The notes under the pieces are model-generated. The model searched no databases. It worked only from the letters and a program-made list of their open reading frames with translations, and was not told the origin of the DNA. Of a stretch of DNA of 30,276 nucleotides, positions 14,878-23,132 are shown piece by piece (the first letter of the stretch is position 1; each line of letters starts with the position of its first letter). A program made the position numbers and the translations under genes. The DNA lies in contig CAZEHZ010000014.1 of assembly GCA_964512385.1 (NCBI GenBank), forward strand, positions 1 through 30,276, in the 5' to 3' direction. Origin of the DNA: CALXXL01 sp964512385 (GTDB lineage Bacteria > Verrucomicrobiota > Lentisphaeria > Victivallales > Victivallaceae).

Positions 14878-17073
14878 ATGGCAAATACATATTGGGTAAA
14901 AAATGGTGAAACACTTACCGACATTACGCTTGACGGCGGTTTAATGTATGTATATGACGGCGGTGCGGCGGTGAGAACCACCGTTAATGAAAACGGCGTC
15001 ATATATGTGGATGACGGTGGAAAAATAACCGACACCGTGTTAAATTCCGGAAGTTCGCTATATGTTTATTCCGGTGGCGAAGCCAATAATATCAGCGGTA
15101 TGAAAAACGTCATAATGTATGTTTATGCCGGTGCCTGGTTGAATAATCTGACAATGTCTGCCGACAGTATGCTGTATATTGAGACCGGCGCTACTTTATA
15201 TGGCACTAATGAGTCCGGCGCATTCTCCTTAAAATACGGTAAAGCGGTAAATTTTATAATTTATCGTAACGGAAATCTGGTGGTGAATAGCGGAGACTGT
15301 GCAGTGAATACGGTGTTAAAATCCGGAGGGACGATTAGTTTGTCGGCAAACAGCACGGCTACCGGAATTCAACAGCTAACCGGCGGCATAATTAATGTAA
15401 CCGTAGATGGTAACGGCATAGAACTTTCCGGGCGGCATAGCGATGGGGAGTTTTCGCTGTCTGGTGGAGTCGCCACAAATTTCAGGGTTTATCGTAATGC
15501 TTTGGTACAGGTGGGTGGTAATGGAAAACTCCTGAACTCCATTATCGCCTCTGGCGGTGCGGTAAGAGTAGCAAGCGGCGGCACGGTGAGCAATACCGTG
15601 GTGGAGCGTAACGGTTATATTGAGCTTGCCGCCGGAGCTTTTATACAGAATATAACCATTGCCGGCAGTATATTTTTAGCCGGAAACGTAACCGGCGATT
15701 ATTCAACTTTAAAGTTTGATTTGACCAGCAGTAAATCCAGCGACAGTTATATTTTAAATAATATCGGTTATTTAAGTCAGATCGAGTTAGCGGCGGTCGT
15801 TGACAGCGGTCAGTTGTCCGGCACCTATCAGCTTGCCGGCGGAGCAGATGGTTTTACCGGAAGTCTGAGTATTCTGGTGGGCGGCACAGTTGCCGGCAGT
15901 TTAATGGTGGCGGAGTCGTTATCTTATAAAGGTTATACTTATACGTTGAATAATCTTAACAACGTGTTGAGTCTGGTAATTACCGCACCGCAAATTCCGG
16001 TTTTATCCGCCACGGTAAAAGGGGCGGAATGGAGCGAAATTGCGGGGGCAAAAAGTTATACGCTGGAAATTTCCGGCAATGCGGCGTTTAACGGCGTATT
16101 GCGGATAAGCACGGTCGGCACGGCATTGGATTTCTTTAATTTTCCCGGCGGCAAATACAGCTTCAGGGTTAGTGAAACCAATAAATTGGGGTATTCAAAT
16201 ATTAAAACTGTAGTGATGCCTGATAACACGACACCCGGCATTATCGAGTCGGTGCCAAATAACGTGGACGATCTGTTTTTTGCAATCAGTACCGAAAAAT
16301 GGGCGGCTAATTTTATGGCCGTCCATGCGGGTTCCGTAAGTTGCCCCGGCACGGATGACACGATTTTAATTGCCGGCATGAATCGCTTTCGGGATGTGTT
16401 TTCCGGTTCAAGCGATGCTAATATTTTGTGTCTTACCGATACCTTGAACGGCGACGCCTTTTTTTTGGAAGATATTTTTTCCGAAAACGGCAATACCGCC
16501 CGGTTGCAATTGATTGATGAAATCAGAGCCGGCGCCGGTAACGACTTGATCGACTTAACCAGTACGCTGTATCTAAGCAACAATCCCGGTTTAATTGTGC
16601 GCGGCGGCGACGGCAATGACTTTATTTGGGCTAACGACGATGGCGTTTTTCTGTTTGGCGATGCCGGTAACGACAGTATTCGCGGCGGTAACGGCAATGA
16701 TTTGATTGCCGGCGGTGCGAGTGATGACATGTTGTACGGTGGCGGCGGGAGTGATGTTTTCACCTTTGGCGATGAATTTGGCAACGATATTATCCGCCAA
16801 AATGCCGGTAGTGAAGTTACGTTGTGGTTTGCGGAAGGTGAAGTTATTCAAACTGAACAACGAGGCGAAGATGCGGTGTTTATCGGTCTAAACGGCACAG
16901 TAACGGTAGAGAATTTTTCGGTGTCGGCCGTAAAATATTATATCGGGACAGCCGGGCAGGACGAGTTGTATAAGCGATATCAGGAGTTGGGGGCATTTGC
17001 CGCCGCAAGCTCCACCACCTTGTTTAGCACCGATACTAAAAATGACAGTTCAACCGGAGAAATGTATGTTTAA
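14878..17073 (+). CDS. AIDA/Fn3/RTX repeat surface protein, possible substrate of the locus
   Basis: A 731-residue protein of several repeat blocks. Residues 1-270 are short AIDA-like beta-helix repeats (units such as YVYDGGAAVRTTVNENG). Residues 371-448 resemble a fibronectin III module (AEWSEIAGAKSYTLEISG). A conserved-looking block follows (VDDLFFAISTEKW to about 545), then RTX calcium-binding nonapeptides at 550-630 (GAGNDLIDL, GGDGNDFIW, GGNGNDLI). There is no Sec signal peptide at MANTYWVKNG, so type I secretion is likely, which fits RTX. The 50-residue Ser/Thr-rich tail ends GEMYV. It starts 4 bases after the PqqD-peptidase gene with ribosome site AAGGAG and overlaps the next PqqD by 8 bases. 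Cysteines are few (141, 489, 518). Being a substrate is inference from position. Confidence 0.8.
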   Translation: MANTYWVKNGETLTDITLDGGLMYVYDGGAAVRTTVNENGVIYVDDGGKITDTVLNSGSSLYVYSGGEANNISGMKNVIMYVYAGAWLNNLTMSADSMLYIETGATLYGTNESGAFSLKYGKAVNFIIYRNGNLVVNSGDCAVNTVLKSGGTISLSANSTATGIQQLTGGIINVTVDGNGIELSGRHSDGEFSLSGGVATNFRVYRNALVQVGGNGKLLNSIIASGGAVRVASGGTVSNTVVERNGYIELAAGAFIQNITIAGSIFLAGNVTGDYSTLKFDLTSSKSSDSYILNNIGYLSQIELAAVVDSGQLSGTYQLAGGADGFTGSLSILVGGTVAGSLMVAESLSYKGYTYTLNNLNNVLSLVITAPQIPVLSATVKGAEWSEIAGAKSYTLEISGNAAFNGVLRISTVGTALDFFNFPGGKYSFRVSETNKLGYSNIKTVVMPDNTTPGIIESVPNNVDDLFFAISTEKWAANFMAVHAGSVSCPGTDDTILIAGMNRFRDVFSGSSDANILCLTDTLNGDAFFLEDIFSENGNTARLQLIDEIRAGAGNDLIDLTSTLYLSNNPGLIVRGGDGNDFIWANDDGVFLFGDAGNDSIRGGNGNDLIAGGASDDMLYGGGGSDVFTFGDEFGNDIIRQNAGSEVTLWFAEGEVIQTEQRGEDAVFIGLNGTVTVENFSVSAVKYYIGTAGQDELYKRYQELGAFAAASSTTLFSTDTKNDSSTGEMYV

Positions 17074-17320
17074 GATAAATCCAGATACGGTTTTCCGTAA
17101 GGAATTTGATGGTACGACAATCTTGTTTAACCCGGATACCGGGAAAATGTTTTCGTTAAACTCCATGGCACAAGTAATTTATACAATGCTGGAAGCCGGG
17201 GCGTCGGAAACTGAAATCATGGCGGCTCTTCAGCAAAAACTCCCCAAACTGCCGGAAAATGCGGCGCTTACCGTGGCAATTTTTATTGCGGAATTGCAGG
17301 AATATGACTTTATCCGATAA
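17066..17320 (+). CDS. PqqD-family protein (stand-alone)
   Basis: An 84-residue PqqD-like protein: FKINPDTVFRKEFDGTTILF, NPDTGKMFSLN and a C-terminal helical half. PqqD proteins carry a substrate peptide to a radical SAM partner. The start at 17066 is chosen because the protein begins directly with the family motif and parallels the PqqD domain encoded at 14026. A longer frame from 16997 would run deep into the AIDA/RTX gene. It overlaps that gene by 8 bases and the following gene by 17. Having two different PqqD domains in one operon suggests two substrates or two steps. Confidence 0.85.
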   Translation: MFKINPDTVFRKEFDGTTILFNPDTGKMFSLNSMAQVIYTMLEAGASETEIMAALQQKLPKLPENAALTVAIFIAELQEYDFIR

Positions 17321-18461
17321 ACAGGAACTAACCGGGCATTTGGAATTGCTGGCAAAAATGTTCTGGCATAATGACATCAGCCCTTGGAGCAAATTAACGG
17401 CGGAACAGCAGTTGGCCGCATGTGAATTTGCAGATAAATTCGGCACGTTAAATTATCTATATTATAAGCTGAACACGGCGTTGCCGGCGATATGGCAAAC
17501 TAAACTGGCGGCCAATTATCGTAACTCGGCCGGGGCATCGCTTATCGAGGAACATCAATTGAACAGCCTGTACCGGAGTCTAATTGCCGCCAAGATCCGT
17601 TTTGCACCGCTCAAGGGCGCAGATTTGGCATTTAGAGTTTATCCGGTGCCGGCGTTGCGTCCGCATGTAGATTGGGATATTCTATTTCATCCGCAGGATT
17701 TTAAACTGGCGTTAAAGTGCTTAGGTGCGCAGGGGTGGGAATCGCCGTATGAATATCTGACAAGTCAGCATCATGCCGCCAGAATGCGGAAAGATGTGTT
17801 CGGGGTAGAGCCGCATTTTACCTTATCCGGTTTCGGGCAAACTGATCCGGCAGAACTTTGGCAATATATTACGCCGGCACAAACGTCGGAATTCCGTCAT
17901 ATTCTCACGCCGGAATTAAACTTATTAATGCTGTGCCGTCATATTGCGGCGAATAATTATCGGCATAGTTCATACGGCAAATTATTGCTTGATATTGGCT
18001 TCCTGCTTAAGGCCGAAACGGTGGATTGGGAAAAGTTGTCATTTATGTGCAAGCGCTGGAATTTACCCTATCCGGGTAACATATTAGGTGCGTTTCCGGA
18101 GTTTTTTCCATTGGAAGTGCAAAAAAACAGTCAACCGGACTCCGGATTTGCTGCGGTCTATCGCAAAATTTTTGAAACCGCTTTATACATGCCGTCCTAT
18201 AATGTAGCGGAATGGGCATGTAATGAGTCTAATTTTTTGCGGTTATTGTGGTGGAAGTACCACTTGCGTGGCATTATGCCGAATACCATTCGGGCCAAAT
18301 ATAGTTTATCAGCCAAAGGAGAATATTTTAAACTATTTCTCTATTGGCTGTTAGATGTTTCAAAGAAAATGAAGGCTTTAATATTGTACACAACCCGTCG
18401 TAATCCGCAAATGCGGGAATACTTAAATCTACTTAATCTTGCCGAAAAATCATTCAAATAA
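17304..18461 (+). CDS. Nucleotidyltransferase-family protein (PF14907-like)
   Basis: A 385-residue member of the uncharacterised nucleotidyltransferase family often found beside PqqD and HPr-kinase-like genes. The core is FAPLKGADLAFRVYP (100-114) and RPHVDWDILF with Asp123 and Asp125 as the metal-binding pair. Later helical parts (LNLLMLCRHIAANNYRH, LLLDIGFLL) also fit. In lasso-peptide clusters a nucleotidyltransferase works with an HPr-kinase-like enzyme to add phosphates to the peptide tail; an analogous role here is inference. The ATG at 17304 is favoured over an upstream in-frame start at 17259 because it sits at the end of the PqqD gene and gives the usual N-terminus. It is the last gene before convergent genes. 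Confidence 0.75.
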   Translation: MTLSDKQELTGHLELLAKMFWHNDISPWSKLTAEQQLAACEFADKFGTLNYLYYKLNTALPAIWQTKLAANYRNSAGASLIEEHQLNSLYRSLIAAKIRFAPLKGADLAFRVYPVPALRPHVDWDILFHPQDFKLALKCLGAQGWESPYEYLTSQHHAARMRKDVFGVEPHFTLSGFGQTDPAELWQYITPAQTSEFRHILTPELNLLMLCRHIAANNYRHSSYGKLLLDIGFLLKAETVDWEKLSFMCKRWNLPYPGNILGAFPEFFPLEVQKNSQPDSGFAAVYRKIFETALYMPSYNVAEWACNESNFLRLLWWKYHLRGIMPNTIRAKYSLSAKGEYFKLFLYWLLDVSKKMKALILYTTRRNPQMREYLNLLNLAEKSFK

Positions 18462-18472
18462 AGCATTTGATT

Positions 18473-18508
18473 AGTCGATAATGCAAAGGCTATATTGCAT
18501 TATCGACT
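18473..18508. repeat. Palindromic repeat, copy 2
   Basis: AGTCGATAATGCAA (18473-18486) and TTGCATTATCGACT (18495-18508) form a perfect 14-bp inverted repeat with loop AGGCTATA, in the 59-base gap between convergent operons. It shares 13-bp arms with the copy at 10939-10984. No T-run flanks it, though it may help end transcripts from both sides. Confidence 0.8.
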
Positions 18509-18520
18509 GAATAAACCAGC

Positions 18521-19462
18521 TTAAGGTTCTATATTAGCTTGTCTGGCTTTTAAACTGCGCATATAATAATTGCGCCAAAGCTCAATCTCAAACTCTTCAC
18601 ACATCTTGGCACTGCTTATGGTGGCGGAGGTGGATGAAACTAACACTACTCCGGTTTGCCCGCCATCAAAAACCGTTACCTCGGAACCGTATTTTTTCCG
18701 TAATGCAATCAATTTATCCCAGTTAAAATCAAGATGCACCACCTGATAATCCAAATTAACTTTACAGCTTAAATAGGGTGAATATCGGGTGGAATGGCAC
18801 ACTTTTTCACCTACGGGGTTGATAATCGTATTCTCCTCATTCGCTACTGCTCCGGCTAAATAACAGCCAATAGTATAGGCCCACATATTCTGCATTACGC
18901 CACCCTGATACATGGATGAAAACAGCAGTAAATCCGGCGGGTTAGCCACATATTGTTCCCGTAATTCATGAAAATTTAAATCAAAACAGATGGCAAAACC
19001 CACTTTGCCGAAGTCGGTTTCCACCACCATGGCGTTTTTACCGCAAAGAATCCCGCCGTTGCTGATTTCGGTAACTACACAATGATTTTTATTATATACC
19101 GCCGTCATACGGCCTTGGCGATCCAGTAATATGCTGGAGTTGCGATAAGTGCCGTCGGCCATTTGCCGGGCGGCGGAATAGACCACATAACATTGGTTGG
19201 TTTTAGCAACATTCTGCATATAATTTAAAATCTGCTCCCCCCGCACGTCATAGTATTTTTTGCGTTCCGCCATGGTATGAGTGCTGAAGCGATCGCAGGC
19301 CTCCGGAAAAATAATAATATCCGGCTTATTGGGCAACACAAACTGTAATTGAAAGTCAAAGTTTTTCATTACCGCCTCCACCGCCTCCTGGCCATGCAGA
19401 ATCGGATGGGACATTTGCGGAAAACCTAAAGTAGACACGGTGATTTCACGCCGTTTTTTCAT
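18521..19462 (-). CDS. Carbon-nitrogen hydrolase (nitrilase superfamily)
   Basis: A 313-residue hydrolase with the Glu-Lys-Cys triad visible: Glu54 (IIFPEACD), Lys125 (YNKNHCV) and Cys159 (FAICFDLNF). These enzymes cleave C-N bonds of amides or N-carbamoyl compounds. The last gene of the five-gene leftward operon, it overlaps the heparinase-like gene by 4 bases (ATGA) with a strong GGGAGGAA ribosome site. No signal peptide is present, so it acts in the cytoplasm, perhaps on an amide released during glycan breakdown. Its exact substrate cannot be read from the sequence. The length is normal for the family. Confidence 0.88.
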   Translation of the reverse strand: MKKRREITVSTLGFPQMSHPILHGQEAVEAVMKNFDFQLQFVLPNKPDIIIFPEACDRFSTHTMAERKKYYDVRGEQILNYMQNVAKTNQCYVVYSAARQMADGTYRNSSILLDRQGRMTAVYNKNHCVVTEISNGGILCGKNAMVVETDFGKVGFAICFDLNFHELREQYVANPPDLLLFSSMYQGGVMQNMWAYTIGCYLAGAVANEENTIINPVGEKVCHSTRYSPYLSCKVNLDYQVVHLDFNWDKLIALRKKYGSEVTVFDGGQTGVVLVSSTSATISSAKMCEEFEIELWRNYYMRSLKARQANIEP

Positions 19463-21663
19463 ATTTCCTCCCGTAAAATCGCTTTAGCGTTGATTATTTT
19501 TTCAATATATCCGCCGGGGCGGTCGGCATTAAAAAGCACTTTATACTGCAACTGTTCATTAACGGTAATTTTTACTCCGTTCCGCCCGTTTTCGGTAATA
19601 TTTTCGGCTTTTATCCACGTTTCTTCCGGCACGGCCGCATGTAGAACATGCAAAAATTCCGCCTTGGCACTGGTTTGAGGCGCCACCACCTCCTGCCGCC
19701 ATGCACCATAATAATTGGGTTGCTCAAACGCCGCCTCGCCGCTTGGAAACGGAAAGTTACGGTGATTGGTAACAAACTGCTGACCGGGCCCGCCGATGAG
19801 TCTCTTTTCCGCCTTTAACGGCAATAAAGTAAGCCAGCGCAACTCGCCGCCCTCGCCGGTATCGGCGGCAAACCACGAGCCCGGCATAGCTTGCGGGTGA
19901 TTTAAAGTATGCAGTAAAAACCGCTTGGTGTATTCGCTTTTGGTGGACTCAACTTTATCGTACACCACAAAAATATGCGGCGGCAAATAGACAAATTCAC
20001 GCTGTGCCATTTGGCATTTTTCCGGCCGATAACTTTTTGTGGCATCGCCGCTGGCCCAGGTAAACTCCGGCTTAGTAATAAACAGCTTATTTTTACCGTT
20101 ATGCCGGGTATACTGTCCGCCGTCGCACGTTAATTTAGCATCAATCATTTGAGCATCCAAATTACTTGGCCAGTGATTCCAATGCCCCGGCATCGGCTCG
20201 TTTGGATAATCAATTAAAATTGTATTATGCGCCACCGATTGCGGATAATAGTAGATATGATGCGGAGCCATTAACCGGTTACCGCTATCCACGGCTTGAA
20301 AGCCACGGCGATAAATCACAAAGCTGTTTTCGTCATAATGCTGGTGCATATCACTGGTGTTTCCGCTGCGGAACACGGCAAACGTGTCATCGCCGCTGTA
20401 GCCGGATCGCATAAAACAGAGGCCGAAAATCGGAAAAAAGCAACCGCTTTCGGTTGCCGTAAGTTCGGCAATGGTGGATTGCGGCACTTTTTCCGGTTCA
20501 AAATTGGTCATCATTATGGGCATAAACGGATGCCAGTTATTAAATTTTTTCAATTCCGGCGGCAAGGTGGCGATTAAAGCGGCGGCTTTATCGGCCACAT
20601 CGGGGCGGGACTTGGCATAAAAGTTGGCGATTTGCGCAAAGTGGCTGTAAATCATTGATTGGTCAAACCGGTTATTATTATGCCGGACATCGCCAACGCC
20701 GTGATGAAAAAATCCGCCGTTGCCGTCCGGGATGGTGGCCCATAAAAACCAGTTTATAAAGCCCTGCATGTGAGAATAAGCCAGCGTAACATCTTTATCC
20801 AACGCCGCTTTATTCATATAAAAAAACAGGAATGTTGCCACTGGATACGCCCCAAAAGAGTAGGTGGGAGTAGACGCCACCAGCAGCCCTTTGTCTCCCG
20901 CCACCTCATCTCTGAACTCCATTGCCTGCCGATACAAATCATAGCCTTTATTAAGAAACTCCACCGCCAATTCATCATTTACTCCGGCTTGATAAAGCAC
21001 AATTCCGGCCGGAAACATTAATGAGAACACACCATAAAAGCCGGTGTTCGGATCGCCGTTGCTTTTAAACACCTTTAGGCGGCCGTCCGGTTGCATCTCT
21101 TTTACATATTCGGCAATATTCCGCCCGATTTTAAGCCGTTCTTCCGTTGGCAATTCATTATAAAGCCAGTCATACGCACACATGAAATTGATAATTTGTT
21201 CGGTATGATAATCTAACGGCAAATCTACCCGCAAACAGTATTCGGCATAACGGTTGGCATGCTGTAAATACTTAATAGCCAAAGCTAAATCCACCGAATC
21301 GCCGCTGATTAAATAGAGCATGGCGGCGGCGGCGGCCTCTTTACAACCGGTATTGCGCACAATTTCAGGACCTTGATTAAACTGCGGCAACAGCTTAATT
21401 TTGCCATTTTCCTGCATGGAAAACCGTTCGGAATACAGCTCCAGCTCATCAAAGTTAAACGGAGCATAAACGTAAGATTTCAGCTCTTGATACGCCTGCC
21501 GGTTCCCATTTTCCGCCTGACGGCGAATATCGGCCAATATGTCGTCATTTATCAGCAGTCTGGGGTGAGACGGCCGCATTTCCGTTGCCCAGTCCGGCAA
21601 CGCATTGGCCGACACGGTGGCAAGGTAGCTGAACAATAGTAAAGAACATATTATTTTTATCAT
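19459..21663 (-). CDS. Secreted heparinase II/III-like polysaccharide lyase
   Basis: A 734-residue exported protein. It has a signal peptide (MIKIICSLLLFSYLATVSANA), then an alpha/alpha-toroid N-terminal part (HPRLLINDDILADIRRQA and helical repeats such as AAAAMLYLISGDSVDLALAIKYL). The C-terminal heparinase II/III beta-sheet domain has HQHYDENSF (440-448), VDSGNR (458-463) and HNTILID (479-485). Heparinase II/III, alginate and oligoalginate lyases (PL12, PL15, PL17, PL21) share this fold and cut uronic-acid polysaccharides by beta-elimination; many relatives are unclassified. It is flanked by a HAD phosphatase and a nitrilase-like amidase. Which polysaccharide it attacks is unknown. The start at 21663 follows AAGAAG. 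Confidence 0.85.
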   Translation of the reverse strand: MIKIICSLLLFSYLATVSANALPDWATEMRPSHPRLLINDDILADIRRQAENGNRQAYQELKSYVYAPFNFDELELYSERFSMQENGKIKLLPQFNQGPEIVRNTGCKEAAAAAMLYLISGDSVDLALAIKYLQHANRYAEYCLRVDLPLDYHTEQIINFMCAYDWLYNELPTEERLKIGRNIAEYVKEMQPDGRLKVFKSNGDPNTGFYGVFSLMFPAGIVLYQAGVNDELAVEFLNKGYDLYRQAMEFRDEVAGDKGLLVASTPTYSFGAYPVATFLFFYMNKAALDKDVTLAYSHMQGFINWFLWATIPDGNGGFFHHGVGDVRHNNNRFDQSMIYSHFAQIANFYAKSRPDVADKAAALIATLPPELKKFNNWHPFMPIMMTNFEPEKVPQSTIAELTATESGCFFPIFGLCFMRSGYSGDDTFAVFRSGNTSDMHQHYDENSFVIYRRGFQAVDSGNRLMAPHHIYYYPQSVAHNTILIDYPNEPMPGHWNHWPSNLDAQMIDAKLTCDGGQYTRHNGKNKLFITKPEFTWASGDATKSYRPEKCQMAQREFVYLPPHIFVVYDKVESTKSEYTKRFLLHTLNHPQAMPGSWFAADTGEGGELRWLTLLPLKAEKRLIGGPGQQFVTNHRNFPFPSGEAAFEQPNYYGAWRQEVVAPQTSAKAEFLHVLHAAVPEETWIKAENITENGRNGVKITVNEQLQYKVLFNADRPGGYIEKIINAKAILREEI

Positions 21664-21675
21664 TTGTCAATCTTC

Positions 21676-22470
21676 TTAATTCAAATTAAAAGTATCTTTA
21701 ATCACCTGCATTACGCCGTTTTCGGTATTGGCCGGGGCGGAAAAATTGCAAACCGCCGCCAGTTCATGATGAGCATTGGCCATAGCATAGCTGAAATGAC
21801 TTTCACGCATCATTTCCACATCATTCAAAAAATCGCCGAACGCCATCGTCTCCATTTTGGTTATCTGCAAACGCTCCTGTAACTTACGCATGGCCACGCC
21901 TTTATGTATGCCTTCATTCATTAAATCCAGCCAATTTTTACCCGAAATCGCCATTTGAAACCCGGTGCCGAAACTTTGACGCAGCGGCCAGAGGTTCTGT
22001 TCTGAACAAACCGCATCAAACAGCGCAATTTTGCAAATTTTATCCCCTTGGGCGGCGGCTAAAATCGACTCTGCCACCGTGCGGCGTTCATAGTAATTTT
22101 TGGCATGCTCTTCGCACTCCGCCGCCCCTTTATACAGATATGCTGACTTTACACCGCATAAAATTGCCGACGCCGTGGGAATATTTTTAATGGCCGTCAA
22201 CGGTTTTTCCAAGCGTTCTTGGGCGATTTCATCCGAAAAAATATTCTGTTCGCCATCAAACACAATCGCCCCGTTTTCGCAAATAAAAAATAATTTGTCC
22301 CGAATATCATAGAACAATTTAAGCAGATTATAATATTGCCGGCCGCTGGCAATCGCCACTCTTACGCCACGGCGGTACAGCTCTTCCACCATTTCATTAA
22401 AACCGGGTGGAACTTGTTTATTTTCATCCAGTAACGTACCATCCAAATCTGTTGCAATTAATTTTATCAA
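21676..22470 (-). CDS. HAD-superfamily Cof-type phosphatase
   Basis: A 264-residue class IIB HAD hydrolase. Motif I is DLDGTLLDE (8-16) with the nucleophile Asp8 and Asp10, motif II lies in AIASGRQ, and motif IV is FGDFLNDVEMM near the C-terminus. Cof-type proteins remove phosphate from sugar phosphates or cofactors with loose specificity. In this operon it may clear phosphorylated sugar intermediates. It lies 14 bases after the acetyltransferase gene and 12 before the heparinase-like gene. Exact substrate unknown. Confidence 0.9.
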   Translation of the reverse strand: MIKLIATDLDGTLLDENKQVPPGFNEMVEELYRRGVRVAIASGRQYYNLLKLFYDIRDKLFFICENGAIVFDGEQNIFSDEIAQERLEKPLTAIKNIPTASAILCGVKSAYLYKGAAECEEHAKNYYERRTVAESILAAAQGDKICKIALFDAVCSEQNLWPLRQSFGTGFQMAISGKNWLDLMNEGIHKGVAMRKLQERLQITKMETMAFGDFLNDVEMMRESHFSYAMANAHHELAAVCNFSAPANTENGVMQVIKDTFNLN

Positions 22471-22484
22471 AATATAACTCCATA

Positions 22485-23132
22485 TTAGTTATTATTATTA
22501 ACCTGATATCCGGCCAAAATTTCCGGATTGTAAATCATACTGTCCTGTTCTGTAATCCGGCGGATCACCCGGCACGGCACTCCGACGGCCAGCGAATCAT
22601 CCGGAATATCTTTAGTTACCACGCTCCCCGCCCCAATCACACAGTTATTGCCAATCGTTACCCCCGGACAAATCACCACATTAGCCCCGAACCAGCAGTC
22701 ATTGCCAATTTTAACCGGCTTGGCATAACACAAATGCAGTGGTTTACCATCGGCATCAAACATTGTCCGCCGTTCGTGCGGCAATAGCGGATGCAACGGC
22801 GTAACGATAGTAGTATTGGGGCCAAAGTTATTGTCGTTACCAATCACCACCTCCGCATCATCCTGAACGGTCAAATTATAGTTAAAAAAGTTGCGTTTCC
22901 CGATGGTGGTATGCTTGCCGTAATGAAAAAATATCGGCCCCTGCATGTAGCTCGCCTCGCCGAAAGCCGCCAGAATCTGCTGTGCTAAATCGGCCCGCAA
23001 CTCCGGCTCATCTTCACAAGTTCGGCTGTATTCAGCACTTAATTTGTGCGAGCGCAGTTTAATTGCCCGCAGTTCAGCATCGCCCGGACAAAACAGTTCG
23101 CCCCGAAAAATCTTCTCTTCTTCACGAGTCAT
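22485..23132 (-). CDS. Maltose/galactoside O-acetyltransferase-like protein
   Basis: A 215-residue left-handed beta-helix acetyltransferase. It begins with the N-terminal mac domain (EEEKIFRGELFCPGDAEL) and continues with hexapeptide repeats such as IGKRNFFNYN, IGNDNNFGPN, IGNDCWFGAN, VTIGNNCVIGAGSVV. The catalytic His is in TPLHPLLPHE. Maa/LacA-type enzymes transfer acetyl from acetyl-CoA to sugars. It starts 4 bases inside the MFS gene (ATGA) with GGAG upstream, so the two are translationally coupled. A role in acetylating sugars that pass through the transporter is an inference. Confidence 0.92.
   Translation of the reverse strand: MTREEEKIFRGELFCPGDAELRAIKLRSHKLSAEYSRTCEDEPELRADLAQQILAAFGEASYMQGPIFFHYGKHTTIGKRNFFNYNLTVQDDAEVVIGNDNNFGPNTTIVTPLHPLLPHERRTMFDADGKPLHLCYAKPVKIGNDCWFGANVVICPGVTIGNNCVIGAGSVVTKDIPDDSLAVGVPCRVIRRITEQDSMIYNPEILAGYQVNNNN

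Noticed and set aside
16056..16784. Antisense frame of 242 codons in the AIDA/RTX gene
   Set aside because: Pro/Ser-rich mirror of the repeat protein; a typical shadow of Gly/Asp-rich repeats.
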